NCBI GenBank assembly: GCA_040954595.2 | Contig: CM082598.2 | Span: 9,362,001-9,426,000 of the forward strand | Length of the DNA: 64,000 nt | Direction: 5' to 3' | Source: Balanoglossus misakiensis | Taxonomy: Eukaryota > Hemichordata | Part shown: positions 52,791 through 64,000 of the stretch, piece by piece | Layout: each line of letters begins with the position of its first letter | Numbering within the stretch: position 1 is the first letter of the stretch | The notes under the pieces: generated by a model | What the model saw: the letters and a program-made list of their open reading frames with translations, nothing else | Told to the model about the DNA's origin: nothing | Database searches by the model: none | Position numbers and translations under genes: made by a program

Positions 52791-52820
52791 AAACATATAC
52801 AGTGTTTAAGGTTTACTTAC

Positions 52821-52954
52821 CCATGATTTCTATACTGCTCAAAAGTTTTGATTGTGTGCTCACAATCGTTTTCAAATTTCTTAATTGCAGGAGGAACTTT
52901 CTCGGACAAGACTTGTCGGGAAAAGTTGAAGCTTACAGAAATAAATATACACGG
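52821..52954 (-). CDS. Isolated coding exon, product not recognised
   Basis: Acceptor GATCAGCTGCAG at 52955 onward; donor CATGG|GTAAGTAAAC. 134 bases, entered in phase 0 and left in phase 2. Encodes PCIFISVSFNFSRQVLSEKV, then PPAIKKFENDCEHTIKTFEQ and YRNH, a helical, charged sequence. A phase-compatible candidate next exon begins at 52171 (acceptor GCTTCACTTACAG). It ends after 16 codons at a TAG that overlaps the target duplication of the element at 51868-52116, which makes it doubtful. No upstream exon identified. Confidence 0.45.
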
Positions 52955-53027
52955 CTGCAGCTGATCTTCGAATAGGGAAGTATTATTTTTGTATTTAAAC
53001 TGTGTATTTTATTCTGTTGTTTGGCAG

Positions 53028-53086
53028 TTGAAATGTACATTGCAGGATGGTGCAGAATTGAAAGCACCAGCCTGCTGCAAAACATG
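53028..53086 (+). CDS. Possible penultimate coding exon of a plus-strand gene
   Basis: Acceptor ATTCTGTTGTTTGGCAG, donor AACATG|GTAAGCAT; 59 bases. In the frame leaving in phase 0 it reads EMYIAGWCRIESTSLLQNM, which joins in frame to the exon at 56338. Another frame is open too, and a weaker minus-strand reading exists. Family unknown. Confidence 0.35.
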
Positions 53087-53479
53087 GTAAGCATCTGCTA
53101 CATTCCGTTTGGATGTACTTCTTGATGTTCAAATGCAGATTTATGGTGAGGAGTATTGATCACACCATCAGTCACGTTGAACTTGGAGCAATTTTAATGC
53201 CTTAATTTTTAAACAAACAAAACTGAAAGATTGTAGTTTGTATACTGCAGTTTGACTTAAGATAGAACGTTTTAATCAAATGTGAAATGCAAAAATACTT
53301 CAATAATAGACAGGGATAATACAGTATCAGATGTGCATTTTGGCTGAAAATTAAGAGTGTTTGCAAGATAAGGTGTAATTAAGTGTCATAATACATATTA
53401 ATTAAACAAGAGTACCCCTTGCATAAATGGTTCAGTGCTATATAAAACCCTGACTATAAAGATAGGTAACAATGTGTAC

Positions 53480-53480
53480 A

Positions 53481-53512
<32 letters not shown>

Positions 53513-53820
53513 GAGGACAATAATGATGATATACAAATGTAGATACTAAAATTATAATAAAATAACTTGATTATGATGATGATGAAGACGACTATGATGA
53601 TGATGATGATGATGACATTATATTAACTAAGATAATAATATAATAACATGATGAGATGATAATGATGATGCAGACGATGATGATGATGATGATGATAATG
53701 ATGATGATGATGATGATATTATAGTAACTAAGATAATATAATAACATGATGAGATGATAATGATGATGCAGACGATGATGATGATGCAGACGATGATGAT
53801 GATGATGATGATGATGATGA
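53480..53820. repeat. Interrupted (ATG)n microsatellite block with a local duplication
   Basis: Several ATG/GAT runs. The segment containing AACATGATGAGATGATAATG and GATGCAGACGATGATG occurs twice in tandem, about 100 bases apart (near 53645 and 53745). Confidence 0.85.
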
Positions 53821-55457
53821 GTACATGTAGCTAAGTAAGAAAGACACCAATAACAGTAGTTTCTGCATAGTGTATGTCAGTGTGGTATCGTCAGATTTTG
53901 GTGGATCTTCAGTATACTTCAAGAAGATGGTATCGGTGATGATTATTTTATTCTTATTGATCCTAATTCAATCCAAAATAATGAGTATAATGTTGTGTCT
54001 GTTAGACTTGGCATTTTGTGGTTGTACTATGTAGTAGTAAAAAGTAATATAATAATAATGTTAGTGAAGCTTTAATTCAACCAGGAAAATAACACGGATT
54101 TATTTTCATCTAAACAGTCAATCACATTCATCTTTAATGTTTGTCAGAATTGGTAGCCTGAACACTATATGCATAGTTGACATTGCATTCTTTGTGATTA
54201 CGTGTACACAGTTTTGCCTGATTCCGTGTACAAAGTAGAGTAAGACGATCCATGTACCATGAGCTGTTGGTGGATACATTTATGACTGGTGTAGATAAAA
54301 ACCATTGATATGTCTAATGAATTTCTTGTTCCCTATATCTGATAATAGGTGGTATGATTGATTAGCGATGATTCGTTAGGGCATCAAGACACAAGAAGAC
54401 AGTAGCAATGAACTAATCAACCACTTTTCTTAACTTTTAGCATTGCTAATAATATTTTTTACAGATGCCCTCACTGTAATATGTACAGTACTCAGTGGGC
54501 ACATTTATATGATCTTTGTAACTTTATGGGGTATATACCAACTTGTATAACAGTTTTATGTAATTGTTACTTCTTAATGATCAACAGCTATGTTGAATAC
54601 CACTCTGTGTATGAGTGGATTTAATGCAGAAAAGTGTGACTACGTGTATATCACATGAGAGATAATTACTTTAATTACTTAATATGTGTATATTTCCCCA
54701 TTCTGACCTGGCCAGTCAGATTTGGGGAGGGCAACACCTTGCACTCGCAAACATGACATACCTTGCACACACAAACATGACATACTGTACATGTACCAAG
54801 CAACCACTCACACAGTGTTAATTGGTACCAAAGTAGTATAATTCTGTGAATAAGTGTTTTAGTACCCAAAGTATACAAATGCTGTGTCATTATGTGTGTT
54901 ATAATAATGATTTTGATATGTGGATATGTTGAACTGACTGTTACTTGCATTGTACCATTCATTCCAGATTATTGCATTATGTAGGATTTGTATTCCAGAT
55001 GTGCACCAGTATTTTAGTGTCTTTAATGTTATCCAGCCAGTTTCACCAACAGCTCATTGTCTCCCCCTCCACTTTTTGTCAAAGAAGTGAGCACGCTTTT
55101 GTATTGGAATGCAATTTACATAGCAACATTAAGAATTACTTGTGTGTAATGTCAACTATGCATATTAATAATTCTCATTTGAAAGTTCAATATTACAAAA
55201 TTCTTAGACTTACAAATTAAGATACTGATAATAATAAACATATAATAATTATTTAAGAGTATAACAAAACTAGATTAATAAACAAGAGACTATAGATTTT
55301 GTAGAATGTCATGGGGTGAAAGTTTCTGTTTTTTGCGGGTCATTTCATTTTTCTATTTCATTCTTGTAATGTTGATGGTGATGGCAGTTTTGGTGTTACT
55401 TACTTAATTATTAATGGTTAGGGTGATGGCATCGATGGTTTAACTGATGTTGATGGC

Positions 55458-55473
55458 GGCCATGATAATGATT

Positions 55474-55504
<31 letters not shown>

Positions 55505-55563
55505 CGAAAATAATATTAATGATGATGATGATGATGACGATGATGATGATGAAAATAATATTA

Positions 55564-55595
<32 letters not shown>

Positions 55596-55605
55596 AATAA
55601 TATTA

Positions 55606-55655
<50 letters not shown>

Positions 55656-55676
55656 AATAATATTAATGATGACGAC

Positions 55677-55744
<68 letters not shown>

Positions 55745-55790
55745 CGAAAATAATATTAATGATGATGATGATGATGATGATGTTTGTCAC
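55458..55790. repeat. Compound (ATG)n satellite with regular AATAATATTA interruptions
   Basis: ATG runs of variable length are separated by five copies of GAAAATAATATTAATG (about 55505, 55550, 55591, 55651, 55744), one or two preceded by GAC. Long open frames on both strands (Met/Ile homopolymers) are a consequence of the triplet repeat, not genes. Confidence 0.92.
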
Positions 55791-55879
55791 TGAATTTTTA
55801 TTGATATTGTCAAGTGACTTAAAGCCAACAGGCATCAGTTGGCAATTATGTATGATGATTTTAGGGAATAACTACTAAT

Positions 55880-56337
55880 CAGTCCATTAATAATTTGTAC
55901 AGTTTTTAGCACTGTGTAGTTTTCTTGAACTCACAACTTTGCATAAATTGTAATGACAATATTCCAGTTAGGAGCTTATCACTAGGTATAAGTATAGCTA
56001 TTACAATGAACATAATAATTATGTAGAAAGATGATGACTGTCATAATTTGTTGACAAGGTAGAATTTTTAGTCCCTCACGGGACTGTAATGGACAATTAG
56101 CACTGGTTTATGTTTATTTCATGGAAGTAAAGATAGTTTTATGTTTTATAAGCGTTAAAGCCTATTGGTTAAATGAGATCCTACAGTTTTAAAAATTGAT
56201 AATGTGCATCAGCTAGATAACTAAATAACAGATGTAAGGCTCAACACAATGTAAGCATACCATAGGTAATATAAAAATGTACCTCCTAGTCTTTGATAAT
56301 AAATGAAGTAATATTTATTATTTATTATTTTTTGCAG
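55880..56337. other. No feature seen
   Basis: AT-rich sequence leading into the acceptor at 56337. Confidence 0.4.
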
Positions 56338-56388
56338 GTGTTGGAGTATGTTAGCAGCCAAGTTGAAGTCCATAGCAGTCAGTTATAA
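56338..56388 (+). CDS. Possible last coding exon of a plus-strand gene
   Basis: Acceptor TATTATTTTTTGCAG; phase 0; encodes VLEYVSSQVEVHSSQL and TAA. Compatible with the exon at 53028-53086 across a 3.25-kb intron that would contain both ATG-repeat blocks. Short and without homology support. Confidence 0.35.
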   Translation: MLEYVSSQVEVHSSQL

Positions 56389-56526
56389 TTGTCTATTTAC
56401 ACATTTTTTTCTCATTAGTTTCAGATTTCCATGATGCAAAATATCCTCCAGTCCAGACGCTAAATTGGTAACCAGGTAACATGATTCCTGTGTTGTGAGT
56501 ATGCAAATGAATTTGTGTGAGCAGCC

Positions 56527-56843
56527 ATTCAAGTACATTCCATCCCTAAACCACAATGAAAATCTGAATGTCACAAAAAGCCGAGATTTGTTTTAAGGTG
56601 TCAATCACCTACTCTGTAGAACCGGAGCATTATATGGCTTGCAGTCATGTGACACCTCTCTGCGTTGCTTGTGTTTTCCTCATCACTTTGTACTAGTTGC
56701 TTTGTATTTTCATCAATAAATCTTCACTGTATTGGCGATTCTCCAGAACTAAAAACAACCGTACACCCAGCAAGAATTAATTGAAGTATATTACATCCAT
56801 AAACCAAAATGAAAATCTGAATGTCACAAAAAGCCAAGATTTG
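56527..56843. repeat. Pair of 63-base direct repeats, 254 bases apart
   Basis: ATGAAAATCTGAATGTCACA with AAAAGCC-AGATTTGT occurs at 56527-56590 and 56781-56843 with a few differences. Confidence 0.8.
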
Positions 56844-57355
56844 TCCAAATGATCATGCAAAACAATATAGCGTCTTGTATTGAGCATGAAGTCAAGAGAT
56901 CATCTGTCCATAGATACATTACACTGTTTACAATATTCGACACAAAAATACTGATGACATATTTTCATTTTAGCAGATAACAATTTCTCTCTGATGATCA
57001 ACATCTGCCAGCCTAGATCTGTATGCATGCCTTAAGTAGCCAAGCAGAGTTCAAAGGTAACATTTAACCCTATGCAACCCAGAGTGTCCCCAGGGGGGAG
57101 TGGCCAAAGCGCATGAACATTCCAGAACTTCCAGTTTTCAAGAAGTGTGTGATACGTAATGGTTTCCTGTGAAATTCGCTCTATCAGTTTCTAGTGATGT
57201 ATTAAACGTCTGTTAGGCTATCTTGAACTTTTGTTGCCATCGGCAATTGAAATCTCTGGGGATGCTAGGATGCTGCCAACTATTTTTAGTTCATTTATTC
57301 ACGACATTTGTTTATAGAACTGAATTTACCTACCACGAATTTTGTGAGAAAAACT

Positions 57356-57484
57356 ATGGCAAATGCCAAAATAATAAGATTTTTTCTTGATGATGACGAT
57401 AAGGAAGAATTTGAAAATGTTGAAACTGCTAGTGACTTTGATGTACATGTACAGGAGCTGGATGTGGGAAGTTTTGAATTTTGA
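57356..57484 (+). pseudogene. Short acidic frame, possible piggyBac transposase N-terminus
   Basis: ATG opens MANAKIIRFFLDDDDKEEFE and continues acidic to TGA after 42 codons. An acidic start is usual for piggyBac-like transposases, but nothing downstream in any frame could be joined with confidence. Confidence 0.35.
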
Positions 57485-58670
57485 GGTGGCAGTCGTTGAA
57501 CTCTAACTCAGGCGATTTGCACAACATTCCTTGAATTTTTGGCTCCGAAGTGTAACCGGAGGAGTCTGTCAAGTTGGGTATGAGCTACTACTTCCGTCCG
57601 TCAACTACTTCCGTCTGTCAAGAATTCATACCATTTTCTAGTAGGGGTGTGGAGATTTATGTTTTTAGTGGTGGTGTGTAGCTTTGAGGTGTTGAGGAAG
57701 AATTGGAACAGTGACAGAAATCGGAACGGATTAGCCAGCAGTGTTTTCGCTACCCGCTCGCCAAATCGCAAATACGAGAAAAAGGTTGTGTTTGGCGAGA
57801 CGATTTTCATACAAATTAGCCAAACTTGTGAAGTACTGCTATCTAACATCGTCCTTTGTTTTGCCATTATAAACTTGCCATGATGAGTGCACTACAACGC
57901 CTAAAAGTGGACCGCTGTTATGTTCATTGAACATCACCCCCCTGTATCATAAACATCGCAAGGCAACTCATTGAATTCAGCTCTTCCAGCTAGTGGCTGC
58001 ACTGGCTTGATTTCCTGTATGTGTCTCTGGGGACGCAAAAAATGCATGTATGCGTCTTTTACTAATTTGCATATTTTGAATGGGTTAGGTCTGCCTTGAC
58101 TTGAACGCGTCAAGTGTACAGGTAGTTATGGAAGTTTCTTTTTAGAACCACTAGTCTGTCAGCCCAACCAGCAAAAAAAGGTTCTAGAAATGTCATTATG
58201 TTGTATAGGAGTTTTGTACTACATGAAATTAGCTGGAATCAGGTCTCTTCTACTGAAAATGATGGACCAGAGAGCAATGACTATTTATGTTCACAACTGC
58301 TATGCTCCCATCAACTGGGGAAAGTAAATGATTGAACTTTCTGTTTGAACAATTCATATATTTTTTTGCTAACACCTACACTACTATAGTCAGCACATGG
58401 CATTACCTATATACTTGAAAATGGAGAACTTTTTATCAAAACACTTCAGCTGATCTTGAATGCTGTCTGATATTTTTTTTTTCAAAATGTTTTTCTTTCA
58501 CTTTTAGACTAGTACTTCTACTTGCACTGTTTTTTTTTCAAAACACATTTCTCATAGATTGCACTGGTGCAATTTGATATGACAATACACAATGAATTCC
58601 ATCAGTATAACATAAGATACAAAATCTGAGAAGGAAATGACAGAATATATTTGTGTGAGGCCATTTGTGT

Positions 58671-58903
58671 GTGCGGGCCATTTATAAGACTAAATTTAAA
58701 CCAGTTATTAGAGCTCTTGACAAGTGCTTTTTCCCCCTGCCAAGCACCCACCTTATCAGGCTGCATTCAATATTACATGGGTCTATAGGGTCTATGGTGC
58801 GGGCCATTTATAAGACTAAATTTAAACCAGTTATTAGAGCTCTTGACAAGTGCTTTTTCCCCCTGCCAAGCACCCCCCTTTTCATGCTGCATTCAATATT
58901 ACA
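58671..58903. repeat. Tandem duplication, 126-base unit, two copies
   Basis: GTGCGGGCCATTTATAAGAC starts at 58671 and 58797. The units are nearly identical up to ATTCAATATTACATG. Confidence 0.92.
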
Positions 58904-60178
58904 TGAGCAAAACAGTTCAGCATTTCACCTTGGTGTTTGCAAATTGTTCCTTTCACCCATATACCAAACCACTATTCTCCAAACATACTGCTCGTCATCC
59001 ACTACACACTGAGAGAGCACCAAGTGTCCTTGACGCTATTTTTTAATAAATTATCGGTGTTGCTGTACATCCAGAATATAACCACAGAATACACTTCTTC
59101 TGCAAGGAGGGTGAACCTGCTTCGTCAGATTACCAATAATCTCTCTCTATATTTAATCTATACTAGACTAGATATTTTGTTAATGTTTATTCCAAGACAA
59201 ACTGTACTTGCTGAAAAAAAATTCCTTAAACAGTGTTCAAAAATATTATGTAAGGTAAAATGTACTTGCATTTTTTTTCTTTTCATAATCATTTTAGCAT
59301 CATTTACTAAAAGAAATCAATGTCAGTCATTGATTTATATTTTTTTAGATGGAGTGGGAAGTTCTGGTCTCCACTGTGCATTGGTAGGCAAGTGATCTGA
59401 GCTGCAAAGGGTTAAGCTGCAAACAGCATTAGCAGGGCATATCAGTTATTCTATAAATGTGACTTTGTCCCCAATTTCATTAAAACTTCATACATAGACA
59501 ATTTACTGTGCCCCTTTTGATTCAGTATGGACAAGAGGCAGCCATCTTTTCAAAACAAAACATTTAAGTGCAGAGATATCAGTCGGACATGCTTCAACCA
59601 CACACAAAAAGAAAAGACAGACTGCAATGTCCCTTTGATGTCTTGTTTGCCTCGGCAAACAATGGCTGCAATAAACTTCAAATGTGTCAGACGCTGCAGA
59701 GACAGGTTTTGTCTCGCGTAGGCATCATTCAGTCTGGTAGCAGGGAGGGTCATTAAAGCGGCGAGATCAAAGAGATCTATTTGAATGTGAACGTCACTGA
59801 GTGGCAGTAACGGCCAGTTCGAAAAATTTTCAAATGGAGATTTTCGGTACTACAAGTGATCGTGGTGCATCCATTTTTCTAAGACGTGTATGAAACACCA
59901 CAGTCAATGATAGGATGATTTTTCGTGAAGTTTTAACGACGCGTTCCCGAGAAAGACAGTTTCGGTATGTTGATTGAAATTGTGGTCCTTGACTCTCAGC
60001 AAAGATTTCTTGTCTTGAAAAAAATTGGGTAGGTTAGGAAGATATTGAACTAAGTTACCGTGAAATTATAATGTTGTGAGCCGCTCCGTTGTGGAGTAAT
60101 GATGGTGTAAAAATTGCCTTCGCCTTCGATGAGTAGAGCGGTGTATACCATATGTATACCACTGAACTAAATCAAGGC

Positions 60179-60907
60179 ATGGAGGTACTAGAGAGAAGGA
60201 GCGAGGACGCTATTGTTTCCTATGAACCCCATGTGCGTCTTAATCTGTTTGCAGTAAACATTAGGCTCTCATCCTTTTATCACCTGATAGGCGTTCATAA
60301 AAGCTGTGTGCTTGCGTAGATAAACAAATTACAGCTGGCATTGCGTCTCCATGATTTGCAAAGCATAAACAACCGGACCAAACTGCTGTGCCGAACGTCT
60401 CCGCACTGGCAATTACAATGGTGAATATCGGGCATCCCACATCCCACGCGAACAAAAATACTTGCATCGGGAGGATTGGTTTTCAAAAAAAAAACAAGGA
60501 ACTTATTGTTTTTTGCGGAAGTTTGCGAAAAACTCAAAATATTCATTTCAAAATCATACTTTTTGGCCGTACAAAGAAGAAAAATAATGCCACAAATCTT
60601 CCAAGACGTCCACCTGACACGTTTCCAGTAGTGGTGACGCGTACACTGGACCCCCAGATGTAAATAACAGTCACCACGCATATGTAGTACGCTCGTCCGC
60701 GATGTGCGCATAGTGTTTTTAATACCATAGAAATATTACCCCGTAGATCTTCCAAACCCTAACTGCATAATCAGCGGTAACGCACAGTGGGTTCAAAGGA
60801 CGCTATCAACACAGAAACACAAAGACTTAAAGAAGCTTATCACACTTCAGAAGAAAGGGAGTTAATCTGCTTAAAACCCTTCCTCACTCCTCTCTAGTAC
60901 CTCCATG
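60179..60907. mobile_element. TIR element with TGGAGGTACTAGAGAG termini
   Basis: ATGGAGGTACTAGAGAG faces CTCTCTAGTACCTCCAT. The direct repeat TCAAGGCATG lies at the left edge (60172-60181) and just outside the right edge (60909-60918, two bases away). The interior has long open frames on both strands (60295-60711 minus) that I cannot assign. Confidence 0.65.
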
Positions 60908-60939
60908 GTCAAGGCATGTTGACCTATGACGTAATGGCT

Positions 60940-61730
60940 CCCTTTTCAAAGCTAAGTTAACTCTCATTAGCATATTACATATGGAGTCAATTCACTATCC
61001 CCACGCTGACTGACCTGTTACTGTCTACTATGGCACTGTAAATTGTGGTCCTTGACCCATGGCATGGATATATTCATGTCAAAATTATGAATAGAGGAGT
61101 TTAATAATGTTTCTAAAACCTGAGGGGGTTAATTTTTGTGTGGGTATGGCTGATATTTTTTTTTTTTATTTTTTAACTTCAAGGTCACTTTGAATTTCGT
61201 GATCACAATTTTGTCAGTGGAAGTTAAGAAATTCTTCTTGATAAAACTTCATGAAAAATCACATGTAGTACATTCATAGTACCAGTAATGTGCCTGGGGT
61301 GAAATAATTGTCAGAAATGGGTTGCAAGTTGCTAAACTTTCGTTGTGAAAAAAGTTGAAAAACTGTATGCAAATGAGGAATTCAAACGTTACTGGCCAGT
61401 TCAAGTGTTTGCATTGCATAATCCCCTGCTGTGTAATTACCCTCCTTGCAACCAGACTGTCATTATTGCACGATATTATGCGAGATTTGCCAGAAAACTC
61501 TGCAGTTGTGTCATTACAGTAGTTGTAAACATGGACTCTTGACACAGCTTTGCACTCAGGACTCGACTGAAACACTACTTCACGACAACCAAATCTTAAC
61601 ACGTCAGGAGTCAAATGTACACTTACAACCACACAGGCTTACAGAAGACGTTTGGGCCAACTGGAATCTATTTTTTAAAAATTCGAGATTGATGATTATA
61701 TATTCAAAAATTTATCGTAAAACTATTAAA
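60940..61730. other. No supported gene
   Basis: ATTGTGGTCCTTGAC near 61032 also occurs near 59977, marking an old repeat. The open frame from 61446 is continuous with the next entry. Confidence 0.35.
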
Positions 61731-61892
61731 ATGGTCAAAGTCACCTCTCCGATGCTCAAACTTCCTCCAATTGTCATGTTGCTGTTGTCAGTCAGCTGTA
61801 GACTTTCGTTTTATAATCGGGGAAAATTCCAGACATTGCCGAAGGAGATGTGTTCTGGAATCTTCGTACAAGCCGTAGCTGCAGGGCGATAG
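61731..61892 (+). CDS. Possible small secreted peptide, 53 codons
   Basis: ATG at 61731 begins MVKVTSPMLKLPPIVMLLLS, a basic start and hydrophobic core like a signal peptide, with VSCRLS as a possible cleavage region. A short basic peptide with one Cys follows, ending in TAG. AATAAA signals at 62146 and 62153 follow. The frame is open further upstream (from 61446), so the true start is uncertain, and no homology is recognised. Confidence 0.25.
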   Translation: MVKVTSPMLKLPPIVMLLLSVSCRLSFYNRGKFQTLPKEMCSGIFVQAVAAGR

Positions 61893-62169
61893 CTGAGACA
61901 AGCAATGGGGGGATTAGGACATGTTCTTCACACCTTTTGACAATACCGTTGCAGTTAGTCTTTCTTTTCTCTTTGTCTGTGCTTCAACTAATTCTATTCT
62001 GATTTCATACAAGCATGACGTGCTCTTATGTATATGTCAATTTTGTCTCTGTATGATCAATGGGAATCTGACCATGTGGCCATTGTTCTGATTTTTCATG
62101 TTCCGAGCCTTTACTCAGTGTGTTACAATGTCATAATGTCATTCAATAAAACAATAAAGTGAGGTAATA

Positions 62170-63280
62170 GGTGCATGTATATGGATGTCATCACTTAGTT
62201 GTAATGCTGAGAGCTAAAGAGAACAACTCAAAGAAGCCATCAATTTCTTCATTGGGGTGGAGCTGACAGGAGCACATTGTTGTTTCCGCACGAATGTTGT
62301 TATATGTCTCTTACCTAGCTGGTATTTAAAATCAATACAAGGTGAGTGTAACGTGCCGTAATTTTGTGTTTATAGGGAAGAAGAGGACACATGTAGGAAT
62401 TCAAAAGTCAGTGCATCAGATGCTGAGAAGTTCGACTTAAACCAACTTTGATTTCGTCGTCGTTTCAAGAACAGCCCCCACCCCCGCCCATAGGTTGCAT
62501 TTGAACATTGATCAATCTCTTCCTCAGCTATTATGTTCCATATTTCAATTATTTGTAATTGTGTCATAGAGAGAGAGGGAGCTGGTTAACATTAAGGTGG
62601 TATATAAAAGGTGTATATCTCAGTATGCCAACACTGCTTTCAGTTCGCTATTGAAATAGCATATTTTCAAATGAATCTCATCCTAATGCTTTATTACAGT
62701 CCTAAATTAGCACTACGATTTATTGAGCATAACCTGAAGGTTGTTAGGTCCTATAAACACAATAACACAATAAGCATTGCGCGTAACAAGCACTGCATGT
62801 AAATTAATACTAACACTAGTTACTAAATGGGATACAGCAGCCTTCAGGTGTTTACCATTGAGCCTTAGAGTGCAATTGCATCAACAATTATAGAAAAAGT
62901 AAAGTTAAAATAAAGCGTAATGGTAAACAAGGGATTTCAGCATTATTTCTGTATTGGTACAAAACTTGTGTGAAACAGTTGTGTTTCGAAAGCAAACATG
63001 ACAATGAACACTAAACAACCATTGCATTGTTCAACTTAATGCTCTCTCTCTCACTACAAACTTGAATTGTCACTGTACTTAATAGGCACGATTTACTAGT
63101 ATTGTACATTTTGAAAGCATGATTTGGTAATGTAGAGGAAATAGAGGTTTTGTAATTGATTTTGAAGTATGAACATCATGTGTATATTTGGTATAGCCAG
63201 GGGGAGCTTAATGGATTGGAGTCTGGGTTTCCATCCAACAGTGGGTCACATTGATTTTTATATTGTATGATACAAAATTT
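62170..63280. other. No gene seen
   Basis: A TATA-like TATATAAAAGG at about 62601 but no coding exon after it. Confidence 0.35.
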
Positions 63281-63282
63281 GC

Positions 63283-63322
63283 ATCCATTCATTCATTCAT
63301 TCATTCATTCATTCATTCATTT
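63283..63322. repeat. (CATT)n microsatellite
   Basis: About nine CATT units. Confidence 0.9.
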
Positions 63323-63397
63323 ACTCCTTTATTTATGTGTGAAGATATGTGTATACATGTACCCTGTTATGTACCGGTATGCAATGTGATGTATATA

Positions 63398-63492
63398 TGC
63401 ATGTATGTATGTATGTATGTATGTTTGTTTGTTTGTTTGTAGGTACATGTATGTATGTATGTATGTATGCAAGTATGTATGTATGTATGTCG
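63398..63492. repeat. (TATG)n/(TTTG)n microsatellite
   Basis: Runs of TATG, then TTTG, then TATG again; the open frames on both strands here are products of the repeat. Confidence 0.9.
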
Positions 63493-64000
63493 GAAAATAG
63501 GGGGTTTGTGTGTATTGGTATGCATGTTTGTTTGTGAGTGGTGTAATTTATTTTCATTCTGTAGTGCATCTTGATGAGCAGTGACATGACTGCTCAAACC
63601 TTTCCTTATTTTTTTACGGTAAGGCAACATTTTTTGTGCAGGATTTTTGTTCGGTGTATGGGGGTTTTATGGTTGTATTGATTGTTTTGGAGTTCAATAG
63701 TTGTGTTTGGGCATATATGATTGCCACAGTTGTATTTTTCAATTTGTATTTGAATATTCGTAATTTTTGGGTGTGTGCGAGTTCTCAGTGTCGGCTTAGT
63801 GTGATTGCCATGGTTATATTTTTGATTTCCTTTTTGAATTTTCATCATCTTTGGGTGTCTGGATGTACACTGCGTTAATTTTTTGGCATCTGTGTTGCTG
63901 TAATTAAATTTTGCGTTCATATTTCAATGTTCATGATTCTTTGCTTGTCTGGGGTTGTATAAAAATTGGTTATCTGATGAAGCAGGTTCAACTTCCTTGC

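Larger units (their letters stand above)
57064..59415. mobile_element. Probable piggyBac-like element, 2.35 kb, decayed
   Basis: TTAACCCTATGCAACCCAGA at the left. The right end read inward is TTAACCCTTTGCAGCTCAGA. TTAACCCT termini with TTAA at both ends are the hallmark of piggyBac-type elements. A short acidic frame at 57356-57484 fits the N-terminus of such a transposase. No intact transposase catalytic region is seen, and a 126-bp tandem duplication lies inside. Confidence 0.6.

Noticed and set aside
55440-55878. Open frames of 131 and 143 codons on both strands
   Set aside because: Poly-Met and poly-Ile translations of an ATG microsatellite; no coding signal.
60295-60711. 138-codon minus frame in the TGGAGGTAC element
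   Set aside because: Plus-strand frame also open (60388-60663); no domain recognised.
63333-63630. Frames rich in Tyr-Met-Cys or His-Thr-Tyr-Ile
   Set aside because: Translations of the TATG microsatellite.
1-64000. CRISPR arrays, operons, ribosome-binding sites, rRNA
   Set aside because: None seen; introns, poly(A) signals and repeat types are those of an animal genome.

Overview
This is animal nuclear DNA, AT-rich, with long introns and very many short dispersed repeats. The repeat style (foldback MITEs, TTAA-flanked elements, CR1-like LINE tails, GATA/ATG/TATG microsatellites) suggests a marine invertebrate, perhaps a deuterostome such as a hemichordate, echinoderm or lancelet. That assignment is a guess. 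There are no operons, and most open frames are chance or lie inside repeats.

The one well-supported gene is on the minus strand. Ten coding exons run from 35381 down to 10948. All splice sites are GT-AG and every junction is phase-consistent. They encode a 316-residue protein with about six membrane segments that I do not recognise. A candidate noncoding first exon ends at 39591, a polyadenylation signal lies at 10483-10488, and a possible alternative first exon (18128-18167) sits in the intron before coding exon 5. A tiny plus-strand gene (52 codons, one intron, YY1-like start, AATAAA) is nested in its first coding intron. Weaker candidates are a frameshifted acidic ORF (5184-5583), a two-frame minus ORF (44103-44485), a CRE-rich putative first exon (45012-45194), an isolated minus exon (52821-52954), a two-exon plus-strand tail (53028-56388) and a small possibly secreted peptide (61731-61892).

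The rest is dominated by mobile DNA. Most striking is a set of eight insertions, 40 to 602 bp long, whose termini all read TAG...CTA and which are flanked by 8-11 bp (mostly exact 9 bp) direct repeats, as in Mutator-like elements. Three are nothing but 40-64 bp palindromes. One carries a piece of a RecQ/DEAD-type helicase (Walker A motif). One sits in a four-level nest (41231-43441) in which relatives of the uninserted sites can still be read. Other families are TTAA-flanked foldback elements (five copies plus neighbours), a probable piggyBac-like element (57064-59415), G/C-run-rich TIR elements, a compound palindrome at the left edge with a second copy at 35735, a pair of apparently identical 317 bp repeats, a modular repeat with ~150 bp internal periodicity, a decayed THAP-type coding start, and two LINE fragments.

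Region by region: 1-10 kb repeats and one doubtful ORF; 10-36 kb the membrane-protein gene with repeat-filled introns; 36-44 kb nested TIR elements; 44-52 kb repeats, LINE, helicase-carrying element; 52-57 kb possible exons around ATG microsatellites; 57-60 kb piggyBac-like element; 60-64 kb repeats and microsatellites.
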